Positions 11,868-19,924 of a stretch of DNA of 48,583 nt are shown piece by piece (position 1 is the stretch's first letter; each line of letters begins with the position of its first letter). The notes under the pieces are model-generated. The model searched no databases and had not been told where the DNA came from. It saw only the letters and a list, made by a program, of their open reading frames with translations. Both the position numbers and the translations under genes were made by a program. Source of the stretch: Zobellia amurskyensis (lineage in GTDB: Bacteria > Bacteroidota > Bacteroidia > Flavobacteriales > Flavobacteriaceae); NCBI RefSeq assembly GCF_009725985.1, contig NZ_RCNR01000034.1, forward strand, positions 1 through 48,583, written 5' to 3'.

Positions 11868-11875
11868 CAAATTTA
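11868..11875 (-). promoter_or_regulatory. -7 element of the kinase/regulator operon
   Basis: The minus strand reads TAAATTTG, a perfect TAnnTTTG element, 24 bases before the ATG at 11843. Confidence 0.5.
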
Positions 11876-12085
11876 ACAGTTTAACAGAAGTGGGCACTAC
11901 ACAGGCAAAAGAAATATTGTGATAAATTGTTCTTTTTGAGGTTTATACATAGAAATAAGGCCAGATAACGATTATATCAAAAAAACCAACACATACCCCA
12001 ACGATTATCACGGTTAATAAATGCCCATGGTAAGGTAGGCCGCTTCTTCTTACTTTCATCACACCAAACCAAACATCCAATTCCC

Positions 12086-12808
12086 ATGATGAAGAACCAC
12101 TACCAGCACAAATTTCTAATTATCCTTGCCTCATTATTCTTATGCTTTGCAACTGGATGCGATAGCCACCCCATAAACGAATTAGCCGAAGACCTCTCGG
12201 ATGAATTTGAAGAAATAGATAAAGAGCAAGAAGTACAGAAAGAAGAAGAAGAAGAAGAAGAAGAAGAACAGGAAGAACAGGAAGAACAGGAAGAACAAGA
12301 AGAAGCCTTATACACCGGTTCCATGATTGCTATTGCTAACGGTAATGAATTTCAATCATCTGAATATTTAGAAGAATTTAATACCATTTATGCAAGTATT
12401 ACAAAAAACGATGATATATATATGGTATACATTTTAGGTTACGACATAAGTTTAGGGCTAGCTAATACTAAAGCTATTATTTTATGGGCTGTAGGAGAAG
12501 ATTTTTCCACCCTCAAGGTAGACAAAACATGGGATTCCCCTCTAATAGATTTTCTCCATGAAGGAGTGATTGCCAATTATTACGAAAGCGAAGTGACAGA
12601 TGACAATGAAGACGAAGACGAAGACGAAGACGAAGACCCTAACCTTGAAGAAGTAGATAATATATATCTAAAAATTACCGCAATTGATTTCGAAAATCAA
12701 AAATTTTCTGGTGAGTTCAGTTTTGCGGGAAAAACTGAAGACGGCACATCCATTACCGTAACCGATGGCAAGTTTACCGATTACTATTTTGAATATAACG
12801 AACAATAA
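12086..12808 (+). CDS. Acidic repeat-containing lipoprotein (possible DUF6252-like)
   Basis: A 240-residue lipoprotein with a signal peptide ending in FATGC (Cys25). The mature N-terminus (NELAEDLSDEFEEIDKE) leads into a nine-Glu run and four QEE triplets. A globular part (about 77-165) is followed by a second acidic stretch of five ED repeats (about 175-184). The C-terminal beta-rich segment FSGEFSFAGKTEDGTSITV resembles the DUF6252 family of Bacteroidota lipoproteins; this is from memory and is a weak call. Function is unknown. It starts a run of four small same-strand genes after the divergent kinase operon. ATGs at 12086 and 12089 are both possible starts. Confidence 0.72.
   Translation: MMKNHYQHKFLIILASLFLCFATGCDSHPINELAEDLSDEFEEIDKEQEVQKEEEEEEEEEQEEQEEQEEQEEALYTGSMIAIANGNEFQSSEYLEEFNTIYASITKNDDIYMVYILGYDISLGLANTKAIILWAVGEDFSTLKVDKTWDSPLIDFLHEGVIANYYESEVTDDNEDEDEDEDEDPNLEEVDNIYLKITAIDFENQKFSGEFSFAGKTEDGTSITVTDGKFTDYYFEYNEQ
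12242..12304 (+). repeat. In-frame GAA/CAGGAAGAA microsatellite
   Basis: (GAA)9 followed by four copies of CA(G/A)GAAGAA, coding for E9(QEE)4 just after the lipoprotein N-terminus. Slippage here would change linker length by whole residues, not shift the frame. Confidence 0.95.
12608..12637 (+). repeat. (GAAGAC)5 tandem repeat
   Basis: Five perfect GAAGAC hexamers coding for (ED)5 within the acidic lipoprotein. Confidence 0.95.
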
Positions 12809-12836
12809 CAACCCCACCCACAAACCTCTCAGAACC

Positions 12837-13121
12837 ATGAAGAAATCATTACTTTATTTATCGGCCTTCCTTTTAGCCCTATCTACCTTTGTAAACTGCT
12901 CCGTAAAAGATGTTGTAGACGACCTTTCGGATACACAAAAAGCACTCGATTGCGCCCGTTTAATTGAAGATATTGATGAAAAATGGGATAGAGAAGATAG
13001 AGATTGCGATGATATAAAATCCGACGTGGCAAAAATTCTGGACACTTGTAATGATTTTATAAGCGAAGAACAAAAATCACAACTGGAGTTCTATGCCGCA
13101 AATTGCGACACAACCAACTAA
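12837..13121 (+). CDS. Small four-cysteine lipoprotein, unknown function
   Basis: A 94-residue protein with a signal peptide ending in FVNC (lipid Cys21). The short acidic mature domain is mostly helical in composition and contains four further cysteines (39, 57, 71, 90) that could form two disulfides in the periplasm. The first mature residues, KDVVDDLSD, resemble NELAEDLSD of the preceding lipoprotein, hinting at a shared anchor-proximal segment. I do not recognise the family. It starts 28 bases after the preceding gene. The longer frame from 12765 overlaps that gene and lacks a signal peptide, so the ATG at 12837 is preferred. Confidence 0.75.
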   Translation: MKKSLLYLSAFLLALSTFVNCSVKDVVDDLSDTQKALDCARLIEDIDEKWDREDRDCDDIKSDVAKILDTCNDFISEEQKSQLEFYAANCDTTN

Positions 13122-13160
13122 TGAAAACACAATAAACTTAACCTCACTTTGTTTTTCCAA

Positions 13161-13703
13161 ATGAACGCTCTAAACCAGAACCATTACCGCACTAATCTGC
13201 TGCTACTGGGTCTAAATCTATCCGGCCCAAAAAGCAAGAGGTCAAGCAAAAGAAAAAACCAAGAAAACACCTGCAGCATTTCAGGAGTGATACGATTGTT
13301 TGGAAAAGAGACCCCTAATTTGGGAACCTCTTTAAAAATTGGAAACCTTGCTGTAGGCAGCTCCGCTATTGGAAAAACCATCTTACTTACAGATGTCCAC
13401 ACCAAAATAAATGAATACGGCCCTAAGCCCAAGGACTGTCAAAACTATTTTCTAATCACCGGCCTAGACCTAAGAACAACATCTGCAAACAGTTCTTTCA
13501 GCTCCTTGTCCGTAAATATCACAATGGAGGGGGTAGCATATAAATATACCACTCCCCCACCCATTTCCAACAACAAGTTACAGCAAACGACCAGTTACCT
13601 TATCGACTTGAAAAAAAAGAAAATTCAATTTTTAGAAACAAAAGTTGTCAATACTAAAACAAATTCGGTCTTGACCATGGATGGCACAGTAACCTGGACA
13701 TAG
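13161..13703 (+). CDS. Basic paralogue of the following lipoprotein, without a lipobox
   Basis: A 180-residue protein whose region from about residue 43 aligns along its length with the next gene product. Shared patterns include LGTSLKIGNLAVG versus VGTELVVGHIAVG, KINEYGPKPK versus EITEEGPEPK, and VVNTKTNSVLTMDGTVTW versus VVNTDTEVTLTMNGTITW. It resembles small beta-rich DUF5666-type domains, but that is only a guess. The N-terminus lacks both a convincing signal peptide and a lipobox Cys: a leucine-rich LLLLGLNLS stretch is followed by a basic KSKRSSKRK segment. It may be a decaying duplicate or a protein retained in the cell. The start is uncertain; 13149 is also possible. Confidence 0.6.
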   Translation: MNALNQNHYRTNLLLLGLNLSGPKSKRSSKRKNQENTCSISGVIRLFGKETPNLGTSLKIGNLAVGSSAIGKTILLTDVHTKINEYGPKPKDCQNYFLITGLDLRTTSANSSFSSLSVNITMEGVAYKYTTPPPISNNKLQQTTSYLIDLKKKKIQFLETKVVNTKTNSVLTMDGTVTWT

Positions 13704-13743
13704 CCTTAAATTCAAAAACGTTAACACCTAAACATCGTGAACA

Positions 13744-14424
13744 ATGAATCTACCAAAAATACTATCCATATATACACTTATCCTTCTTCTAAGCACCATT
13801 ATATCCTGTTCCGAAGATAATTCAACCACAGACCCTCCCGTCCCAAAAGAACAAACAGAAAACCCGGTTACCGACGAAGAAAACGAGAGCACCACTGAAG
13901 AGCCAAAAGAGAAAGCCAGCGAAGAAGAGGAAGTCGAAGAAAGCCTAGAAGAAGAAGAAGAAGAAGAAGAAGAGGAAACAACTAACAATTTTGGCACTAT
14001 AGAATTGTCCGGTGATGAGACATCAGATGTTGGCACCGAGCTAGTTGTTGGCCATATTGCTGTTGGCCGTGCAGATTTGACCGGCACGGAAAAATCAGTA
14101 ATTTTAACAGACGAAAACACTGAAATCACAGAAGAAGGCCCAGAACCCAAAAACCTTGACAAAGGCTTTGTCCTGATTGGAGGAGACGACCTTAACACAG
14201 ACGGAACTACTTCCGCGGAAAAAGATATCTCCATGGTTATATTTATTGACGGGGAAGAATATCGTTTTGGGTGCGCCGTGCCAAATAGTGGAAATTTTAT
14301 TGATTGCGGAGCCGATTATAACATCGATTTTGACAAAAAAGAAATAGTTTTTAAAGAAACAACCGTAGTCAATACAGATACGGAAGTTACCTTAACAATG
14401 AATGGCACTATTACATGGGAATAA
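13744..14424 (+). CDS. Acidic lipoprotein with a repeat-rich linker, unknown function
   Basis: A 226-residue lipoprotein. The signal peptide ends in IISC (Cys22). A very acidic linker (about residues 23-79) contains VEESLEEEEE and a run of ten Glu. A beta-rich domain (about 80-226) is homologous to the product of the gene just upstream. Two cysteines (FGCAVP and IDCGAD) near the end of the domain are absent from the paralogue. The long acidic linker after the lipid cysteine would hold the domain away from the membrane, as seen in surface lipoproteins of this phylum (inference). Function unknown. It is the last of four same-strand genes. Confidence 0.72.
   Translation: MNLPKILSIYTLILLLSTIISCSEDNSTTDPPVPKEQTENPVTDEENESTTEEPKEKASEEEEVEESLEEEEEEEEEETTNNFGTIELSGDETSDVGTELVVGHIAVGRADLTGTEKSVILTDENTEITEEGPEPKNLDKGFVLIGGDDLNTDGTTSAEKDISMVIFIDGEEYRFGCAVPNSGNFIDCGADYNIDFDKKEIVFKETTVVNTDTEVTLTMNGTITWE
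13948..13977 (+). repeat. In-frame GAA microsatellite
   Basis: (GAA)8 then GAG GAA, coding for ten Glu in the linker of the acidic lipoprotein. It is a second, independent GAA tract within 1.7 kb. Confidence 0.95.
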
Positions 14425-14597
14425 GCACAAACCTAATTTGAATACACATCTTTCCCTAATTTTCTAATTCGGAAACTCTCTGCAAAAATCGAGTTCACAT
14501 CAAATTAATAAACCGAACGAAAACAATTAAAAAATATGTGCGTAATTTTACCGCGAACATTATTTTAAATAACGACGTTACACTAAACATTATTAAA

Positions 14598-15128
14598 ATG
14601 AAAAAAACACTTACATTATTAGCTGCCTTTACGTTTGTAGTGCAGCTTGCCTCAGCACAAGAATTTGAAGTAGGTTCAAATGTCATTAACGTGGGTCTTG
14701 GCCTAGGCGGATATTATGGCGGACATGACACTTCTACACAAAGCCCGGTTTTTAGCGCTAGCTACGAAAGAGGGGTTTGGGACGTTCCCGGTCCGGGAGT
14801 TGTTAGTCTAGGTGGCTACCTAGGATACAAAAAGTTCACTTATGATGACAGAAGTATCTTCGATGAATTAGACTGGTCCTATACAATTATAGGGGCACGC
14901 GGGGCTTACCATTATACCGGTTTGGATGTAGACAACCTAGATGTGTATGGTGGCGCCATGATATCTATGCGCATATATGGTGGTGATGATTCTGATGGTC
15001 GCAGTTCCCACCCCGGTGCAACCGCCTTTGTAGGTGGCCGTTGGTACTTTACCGATAGTGTAGCCGGTTTTGCAGAAGCGGGTTATGGTGCTGCTTTTTT
15101 GACACTAGGAGCTTCTTTTAGATTCTAA
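14598..15128 (+). CDS. Small outer-membrane beta-barrel protein
   Basis: A 176-residue protein with an SPI signal peptide (MKKTLTLLAAFTFVVQLASAQ). The mature part is rich in Gly and aromatic residues with alternating strands (LGGYLGYKKF, VYGGAMISMRIYGG, FVGGRWYFTDSVAGFAEAGYG), and the C-terminus ends in Phe (LGASFRF). These are the marks of an eight-stranded outer-membrane barrel of the OmpA/OMP_b-brl type. Its role is unknown. It stands alone downstream of the acidic lipoproteins, with a 173-base gap, and converges on the DUF922-like gene. The in-frame ATG at 14598 is chosen because it begins the signal peptide. Confidence 0.8.
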   Translation: MKKTLTLLAAFTFVVQLASAQEFEVGSNVINVGLGLGGYYGGHDTSTQSPVFSASYERGVWDVPGPGVVSLGGYLGYKKFTYDDRSIFDELDWSYTIIGARGAYHYTGLDVDNLDVYGGAMISMRIYGGDDSDGRSSHPGATAFVGGRWYFTDSVAGFAEAGYGAAFLTLGASFRF

Positions 15129-15148
15129 TAATCTAGAAATAAAATATA

Positions 15149-15185
15149 AAAAGCCTTCTTAGAATTTAATTCTGAGAAGGCTTTT
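15149..15185. terminator. Bidirectional terminator overlapping a coding end
   Basis: Hairpin with arms AAAAGCCTTCTTAGAATT and AATTCTGAGAAGGCTTTT (one mismatch) and T runs on both sides. It terminates the beta-barrel gene. Its right arm lies inside the last codons of the convergent DUF922-like gene (stop at 15166-15168). Confidence 0.85.
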
Positions 15186-15720
15186 CTTCTTTAAGGGCTG
15201 CTTCAATCTGTTTATTCCAAAGTAGTTGTTTTTGCAAGTCCCTTGAAAAATTGGTTTCCCTATCGTATTTGTTCTGAAAATTACTCAGCTCTTTTAAAAC
15301 AGACTTATAAATGGCTCTAACTTCCGCTTTGGCATCCATGGTAAATTGGGTCTTAGCCAACTGCTCTCGCATCTTTCGGGCATAGAGCTCAGATATATCA
15401 AAATGCAACTGCTCATGGCTTAAAATAATTGAATCGCACAATTCCGGGCGATACCATGATTTATCAGGGTAAAACTCGCTCTGCACCAGAAAATCCAGAT
15501 ACAGTTGATTATCCTTAGTATAAGAGGAAAAAGAATAACTGATACCACTGGCGGTTGTTGCGGCAGCCCATTCGGTTTTAAAATAGCTTCCTTTAAAATC
15601 AGACCATTGTAGTTTTCTATCCGCATCCCAAAGCATCATTTCTTCTTCTTGTTCTTGAGAAGAAACCACACCGAACACCAACAGACAAATGCCCCAGAGG
15701 CTATATTTTAAAGCTCCCAA
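15166..15720 (-). CDS. Exported DUF922-like putative zinc protease
   Basis: A 184-residue protein with a signal peptide (cleavage probably after VVSSQ near residue 22). It contains an HExxH motif in SHEQLHFDISELYARK (His102, Glu103, His106), the zinc-binding pattern of metallopeptidases. The overall arrangement (WSDFKGS early, the HEQLHFD helix in the middle, a charged helical C-terminus) fits the DUF922 group of predicted zinc proteases, but activity is unproven. Its start overlaps the end of the OsmC gene by 13 bases, so the two are probably translationally coupled. Its 3' end contains one arm of a terminator hairpin. Confidence 0.72.
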   Translation of the reverse strand: MGALKYSLWGICLLVFGVVSSQEQEEEMMLWDADRKLQWSDFKGSYFKTEWAAATTASGISYSFSSYTKDNQLYLDFLVQSEFYPDKSWYRPELCDSIILSHEQLHFDISELYARKMREQLAKTQFTMDAKAEVRAIYKSVLKELSNFQNKYDRETNFSRDLQKQLLWNKQIEAALKEEKPSQN

Positions 15721-16112
15721 TGAAATGTAATTACTTTTTCTATATCTGGATGTAGGCTATAATGCACAGGGCATGTCATAGCCGTATTTTCTAGTATTTT
15801 TCTTTCCTTATCAGAAACATCCGAAGGCAAAATTAGTTTTGCTTCAATTTTAGAAATGCGTCTTGGACCAGCCGCCATATGTTTCTTGATTTCCACTGTA
15901 GAGCCCTCCAGCTTTACTCCTAAGCCCTTAGCTTTAATACCCATCATGGTAATCATACAGCTTCCTAATCCTGTAGCCACTGTATCCGTTGGAGAAAAGG
16001 CCTGTCCCAGCCCATTGTTGTCTACAGGAGCATCTGTAATAAAAGTATCACCGGAGCGCACATGCTCACAGGTAGTTCTTAAATCTCCATTGTAGGTTAC
16101 TTTTGATGTCAT
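15708..16112 (-). CDS. OsmC family peroxiredoxin-like protein
   Basis: A 134-residue OsmC/YhfA-type protein. The two conserved redox cysteines are present: Cys52 in TGLGSCMITMMG and Cys114 in TAMTCPVHYSL. OsmC proteins reduce organic hydroperoxides; the YhfA-like branch is less defined. It is cytoplasmic and of normal length. It precedes and overlaps the DUF922-like gene by 13 bases. Confidence 0.9.
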   Translation of the reverse strand: MTSKVTYNGDLRTTCEHVRSGDTFITDAPVDNNGLGQAFSPTDTVATGLGSCMITMMGIKAKGLGVKLEGSTVEIKKHMAAGPRRISKIEAKLILPSDVSDKERKILENTAMTCPVHYSLHPDIEKVITFHWEL

Positions 16113-16206
16113 ACTAAATTGGGTTTAGAATTAATAGTTCTATTCGTAAACCCTAAGTTAGTATTACCTGATTCAAAAAAGAAATAAATTTCAGTGATCT
16201 CTATAC

Positions 16207-18378
16207 TTACTCCGCTTCTTTTATACGAAGGTCTTCAAACATTAAAATATATGATGATTGATTAAAGTACCCTGATGCACCGTGCTTTTCGTAATCAAAC
16301 TTACTACCGGAATACTCGGTCTCGCCAATAACCTTTGAAGCTTCCATTAAGCTGTTTTTATAAGCCAACTTCAACAAAAGATCATAAGTAATATCAAAAC
16401 CACGAACAGCATATCTATCTGGAGTACTACCAAATCGTTTTTCATAACGCTTAGAAAAAGAGTCATTGGATGCTATTTTGTATACCGATGGATATGTAAA
16501 GCGTAGATTAGATAAATGTGAATTACTGATTACCTCATTATCAAAAGCATTGTTCTTATTCGTAGTGAACATACGCACCTTTATGTCTTCAGTATTCATT
16601 GAATTCAAAATTGAACTCACACTCGAAACCAATTTAAAATTATCTGTCTCTACAAATACCCAGTTATCCGATTCTTCGGATAGAAGCTGCGTTAATTTCT
16701 CAATGTTAATTCCAATATTTTTCTCTTCTTGAGCCACTTTTAAAGTATCGGCTTCTGGAAAAGCTGTCAACAATTGCCTTTGAACCGCTTTATTCTTGTC
16801 GTCTGCAATAATAATTATATGCTCCTCGGCGGTACGTTTTCCCTGTACATAGCTAATTAAACGATCACGAAGAACGTCATCTGACGTATAGGAAAAGAAA
16901 ACGTTGGACAAACTTAAATCGCTCTTAGCAGGAATTGGGGCCACAAGGGGTACTTGTTTTCCACTTGCCCTAACAGCAGTCTCTTTCATGGAAGGCATAT
17001 CTAACGGACCAATAATTGCACCATAATCAGAAAGGCTCTCTCCTTGTAAGATTTCTTTGGTTCTCGCCAAGTCTAATTGATTGTCAAAAGTTTTAACACC
17101 TACCGAAATTCCTAAATCAGCAATAGAATCAATAGCAACCAATGCTCCTGAATAAAGGCCTAAACTATATTTAAGACTGTTTCTTTTATCAATGATATTA
17201 GCCACACGATCTTTATCGCTCAGGTCCAACTTATCCAATCTAAAGGGCAAAAGAAACATCAACTTTGGTTTATTCTGCATATTAATGCTATCCACAAGGT
17301 TTATTTTATCCAAAACCAATGAATTACGAACTTCAAAATTACCTTCCTGTTCTTTAGGTAGTTTAAGAATCATACCTGCTTTTAGCCCTTGAGCCAAATC
17401 TGGATTCAATACCAAAAGTTCTTTATAACTTATACCGAATTTACGGGTTAGCGAGAATTCCGTTTGCTTTGGCTTAACCTCATAGAAGTTAAAGTTCTCC
17501 GTGTTGATTTCCCCGCTATCCGCTTTTTTCTGCGGAATACGAATAACCATACCCTCTTTTAATCCGCCTCTTTCGGTAATTTCCGGATTTAAACGAACGA
17601 TCTCATCTGACTTCACCCCAAATTTCTGTTCCAATTGAAAGAAATTCATTTTTGGCGGAACAGTATATGACGTATATAATTGCGTCTGCTGGTTATCTAC
17701 AGAGCTTCCCGCAATTTTAGGCAACATCAATTCCTGCCCCACTGCTAAATAATCATTGGATTTTGAAAGCTCAGGATTCAAAACTACCATACTATCTACG
17801 GTAATACCGTACTTGTAAGCAATACTCCATCTGGTTTCCTTGGGAGCTACTTTATACGTATCAAAATTACTCTCATCTATTACAACTTCCTCTTCCGGCT
17901 TAACTCTTCGGTATTTTGGAATTTTCAAAGTCATCTTTCTCTTCAACTGCGAAGAGTACAAATCTGGATTGTATTTTTTGATAGCCTCTTCCGTAATATG
18001 AAATCGTTTTGAAATACTATAAAGAGTCTCTTTTTTCTTCACCCTATAGGACGTAAAACCAATAGGCTCTTCTTGCTCTTCTACTTCTTCTTTTTGAACC
18101 GTAGGACTTTCCACTTTTCTAGTAGATTGAGACGCTACTTCCTTAGCTTTACTATCCTTTGGAATAACCAATATAGTATTCGCTCTCAGCTCATCACCAC
18201 GCTTTACTTCCTTGTTTAGTTTAAGGATGGTCTGAGTATCTACCCTATACTGTTTTGCTATGCCTTCTAGGGTCTCGCCCTTCTTAACAGCATGCGTTGT
18301 AAACTTCTGTGCAGACGCTTTGCACCCCACAAAAACAAACAATAAAAGCGTTAGACCTACTTTAAAAAATTGATTCAT
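16207..18378 (-). CDS. Five-LysM lipoprotein with a periplasmic-binding (PBP1-like) domain
   Basis: A 723-residue exported protein. The signal ends in VFVGC (Cys19, possible lipobox). Five LysM repeats (about 28-74, 110-155, 174-222, 236-283, 297-342) should bind peptidoglycan glycan strands. A C-terminal region (about 375-720) has the type 1 periplasmic binding protein fold (YGAIIGPLDMPSMKE, VPLVAPIPAKSDLSLSNVFFSYTSDD), like amino-acid ABC substrate-binding proteins and LpoA-type regulators. This fusion is typical of Flavobacteriia; its role is not established. It starts 2 bases after the guaA stop, so the two are cotranscribed. The ATG at 18378 is preferred over 18390, which overlaps guaA. 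Confidence 0.88.
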   Translation of the reverse strand: MNQFFKVGLTLLLFVFVGCKASAQKFTTHAVKKGETLEGIAKQYRVDTQTILKLNKEVKRGDELRANTILVIPKDSKAKEVASQSTRKVESPTVQKEEVEEQEEPIGFTSYRVKKKETLYSISKRFHITEEAIKKYNPDLYSSQLKRKMTLKIPKYRRVKPEEEVVIDESNFDTYKVAPKETRWSIAYKYGITVDSMVVLNPELSKSNDYLAVGQELMLPKIAGSSVDNQQTQLYTSYTVPPKMNFFQLEQKFGVKSDEIVRLNPEITERGGLKEGMVIRIPQKKADSGEINTENFNFYEVKPKQTEFSLTRKFGISYKELLVLNPDLAQGLKAGMILKLPKEQEGNFEVRNSLVLDKINLVDSINMQNKPKLMFLLPFRLDKLDLSDKDRVANIIDKRNSLKYSLGLYSGALVAIDSIADLGISVGVKTFDNQLDLARTKEILQGESLSDYGAIIGPLDMPSMKETAVRASGKQVPLVAPIPAKSDLSLSNVFFSYTSDDVLRDRLISYVQGKRTAEEHIIIIADDKNKAVQRQLLTAFPEADTLKVAQEEKNIGINIEKLTQLLSEESDNWVFVETDNFKLVSSVSSILNSMNTEDIKVRMFTTNKNNAFDNEVISNSHLSNLRFTYPSVYKIASNDSFSKRYEKRFGSTPDRYAVRGFDITYDLLLKLAYKNSLMEASKVIGETEYSGSKFDYEKHGASGYFNQSSYILMFEDLRIKEAE

Positions 18379-18380
18379 AT

Positions 18381-19913
18381 TTATTCCCATTCAATGGTTG
18401 CCGGCGGCTTAGAACTTATGTCATACACAACCCTGTTCACACCTGGCACTTTGTTGATAATATCGTTTGATGTCTTTTGCAAGAATTCATAGGGCAAATT
18501 TACCCAGTCAGCGGTCATACCATCGGTACTTTCTACAGCTCGCAAAGCTACGCATTTTTCATAAGTACGCTCATCTCCCATCACCCCTACGCTATTAACC
18601 GGAAGAAGCATGGCTCCAGCCTGCCAAACCTTATCATAAAGGCCCCAATCACGCAATCCTTGTATAAAAATATGATCCACTTCTTGTAATATAGACACCT
18701 TTTCTGGCGTAATGTCACCCAAAATACGAATTGCTAGTCCAGGACCCGGAAACGGGTGTCTTCCCAAGCGTTCGTCCCCTATAGCCATACTCTTACCTAC
18801 ACGACGAACCTCATCTTTAAATAACATTCGTAATGGCTCCACAACTTTTAACTTCATGAAATCCGGCAAACCACCTACGTTATGATGACTCTTTATAGTA
18901 GCTGAAGGGCCACCCGTTGCAGAAACCGATTCAATTACATCTGGATATATAGTTCCCTGTGCCAGCCACTTAACATCCTTTACCAGATGAGCCTCATCAT
19001 CAAAAACCTCTATAAAAGCATTACCAATGATTTTACGTTTCCTTTCTGGGTCACTCTCTCCTGCAAGGGCATCCAAAAAGCGTGCCGAAGCATCCACACC
19101 CTTAACATTTAATCCCATGTGCTCATATTGATCTAACACATCTTGAAATTCATTCTTTCTAAGCAGACCGTTATTAACAAAAATACAATAGAGGTTCTTG
19201 CCAATAGCTTTATGCAGAAGTACAGCGGCAACGGTAGAATCTACTCCACCGGACAAACCTAGTACAACTTTATCGTCTCCAATCTTTTCTTTTAGTTCCG
19301 CAACCGTTAAATCTACAAACGCATCCGGAGTCCATGATTGGTCCAAACCTGCAATGTTCACCAAGAAGTTTTCTAGTATTTTCTTACCATCTTTTGAATG
19401 GTAAACCTCTGGATGAAATTGAATAGCATAAGTACTCTCGTTTTCAATCTTATATGCGGCGTTTTTAACATCATGTGTACTAGCCAAAACAACCCCGTTT
19501 TCAGGAAGTTTCTGGATAGTATCACTATGACTCATCCACACTTGACTACCTTCTGAAACACCTTCAAAAAATGCTTCGTCCGGCTTAATGTAAGAGAGAT
19601 TTGCACGACCATATTCCCTTGTGTTTGACGGCGCAACATTACCCCCTCCAAAATGAGCCAGGTATTGAGCTCCATAACAAACAGCCAATAACGGCTTCTT
19701 ACCTCTAATCTCAGACAGGTCTGGATGCGGTGCATCTTCCGCACGTACAGAGAACGGAGAACCTGATAGGATTACCGCTTTATAGGACGATAAATCCTCC
19801 GGAGGCTTATTATATGGCTTAATTTCACAGAAAATATTGAGTTCTCTAACCCTTCTAGCGATGAGTTGCGTGTACTGAGAACCGAAATCTAGTATAAGGA
19901 CGTTGTTTTGCAT
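18381..19913 (-). CDS. guaA: GMP synthase (glutamine-hydrolysing)
   Basis: Converts XMP to GMP using glutamine and ATP. The 510-residue protein has an N-terminal class I amidotransferase domain (Cys79 in [19 protein letters not shown]). An ATP-pyrophosphatase domain follows ([10 protein letters not shown], about residue 210). The GMP synthase C-terminal dimerisation domain ends in PPATIEWE. The ATG at 19913 is preceded, only three bases away, by the perfect -7 element TATTTTTG, so its mRNA may be nearly leaderless. The LysM/PBP1 gene follows directly. Confidence 0.97.
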   Translation of the reverse strand: MQNNVLILDFGSQYTQLIARRVRELNIFCEIKPYNKPPEDLSSYKAVILSGSPFSVRAEDAPHPDLSEIRGKKPLLAVCYGAQYLAHFGGGNVAPSNTREYGRANLSYIKPDEAFFEGVSEGSQVWMSHSDTIQKLPENGVVLASTHDVKNAAYKIENESTYAIQFHPEVYHSKDGKKILENFLVNIAGLDQSWTPDAFVDLTVAELKEKIGDDKVVLGLSGGVDSTVAAVLLHKAIGKNLYCIFVNNGLLRKNEFQDVLDQYEHMGLNVKGVDASARFLDALAGESDPERKRKIIGNAFIEVFDDEAHLVKDVKWLAQGTIYPDVIESVSATGGPSATIKSHHNVGGLPDFMKLKVVEPLRMLFKDEVRRVGKSMAIGDERLGRHPFPGPGLAIRILGDITPEKVSILQEVDHIFIQGLRDWGLYDKVWQAGAMLLPVNSVGVMGDERTYEKCVALRAVESTDGMTADWVNLPYEFLQKTSNDIINKVPGVNRVVYDISSKPPATIEWE

Positions 19914-19916
19914 GGC

Positions 19917-19924
19917 CAAAAATA
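19917..19924 (-). promoter_or_regulatory. -7 element immediately before guaA
   Basis: The minus strand reads TATTTTTG, then GCC, then the ATG. If used, transcription would begin at or next to the start codon. A partial -33 box (TTTTC) lies at a plausible distance. Confidence 0.45.

Noticed and set aside
12242-12304. Repeat tract as a phase-variation switch
   Set aside because: The units are multiples of three, so slippage changes length but cannot turn the gene on or off.
12100-12324. Minus-strand frame coding a serine/cysteine-rich protein
   Set aside because: It is the antisense of the GAA repeat of the acidic lipoprotein; poly-Ser arises from TTC/TCT repeats and there is no start signal.
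13728-14234. Long minus-strand frame rich in serine
   Set aside because: Antisense shadow of the second acidic lipoprotein, produced by low stop-codon density opposite GAA codons.
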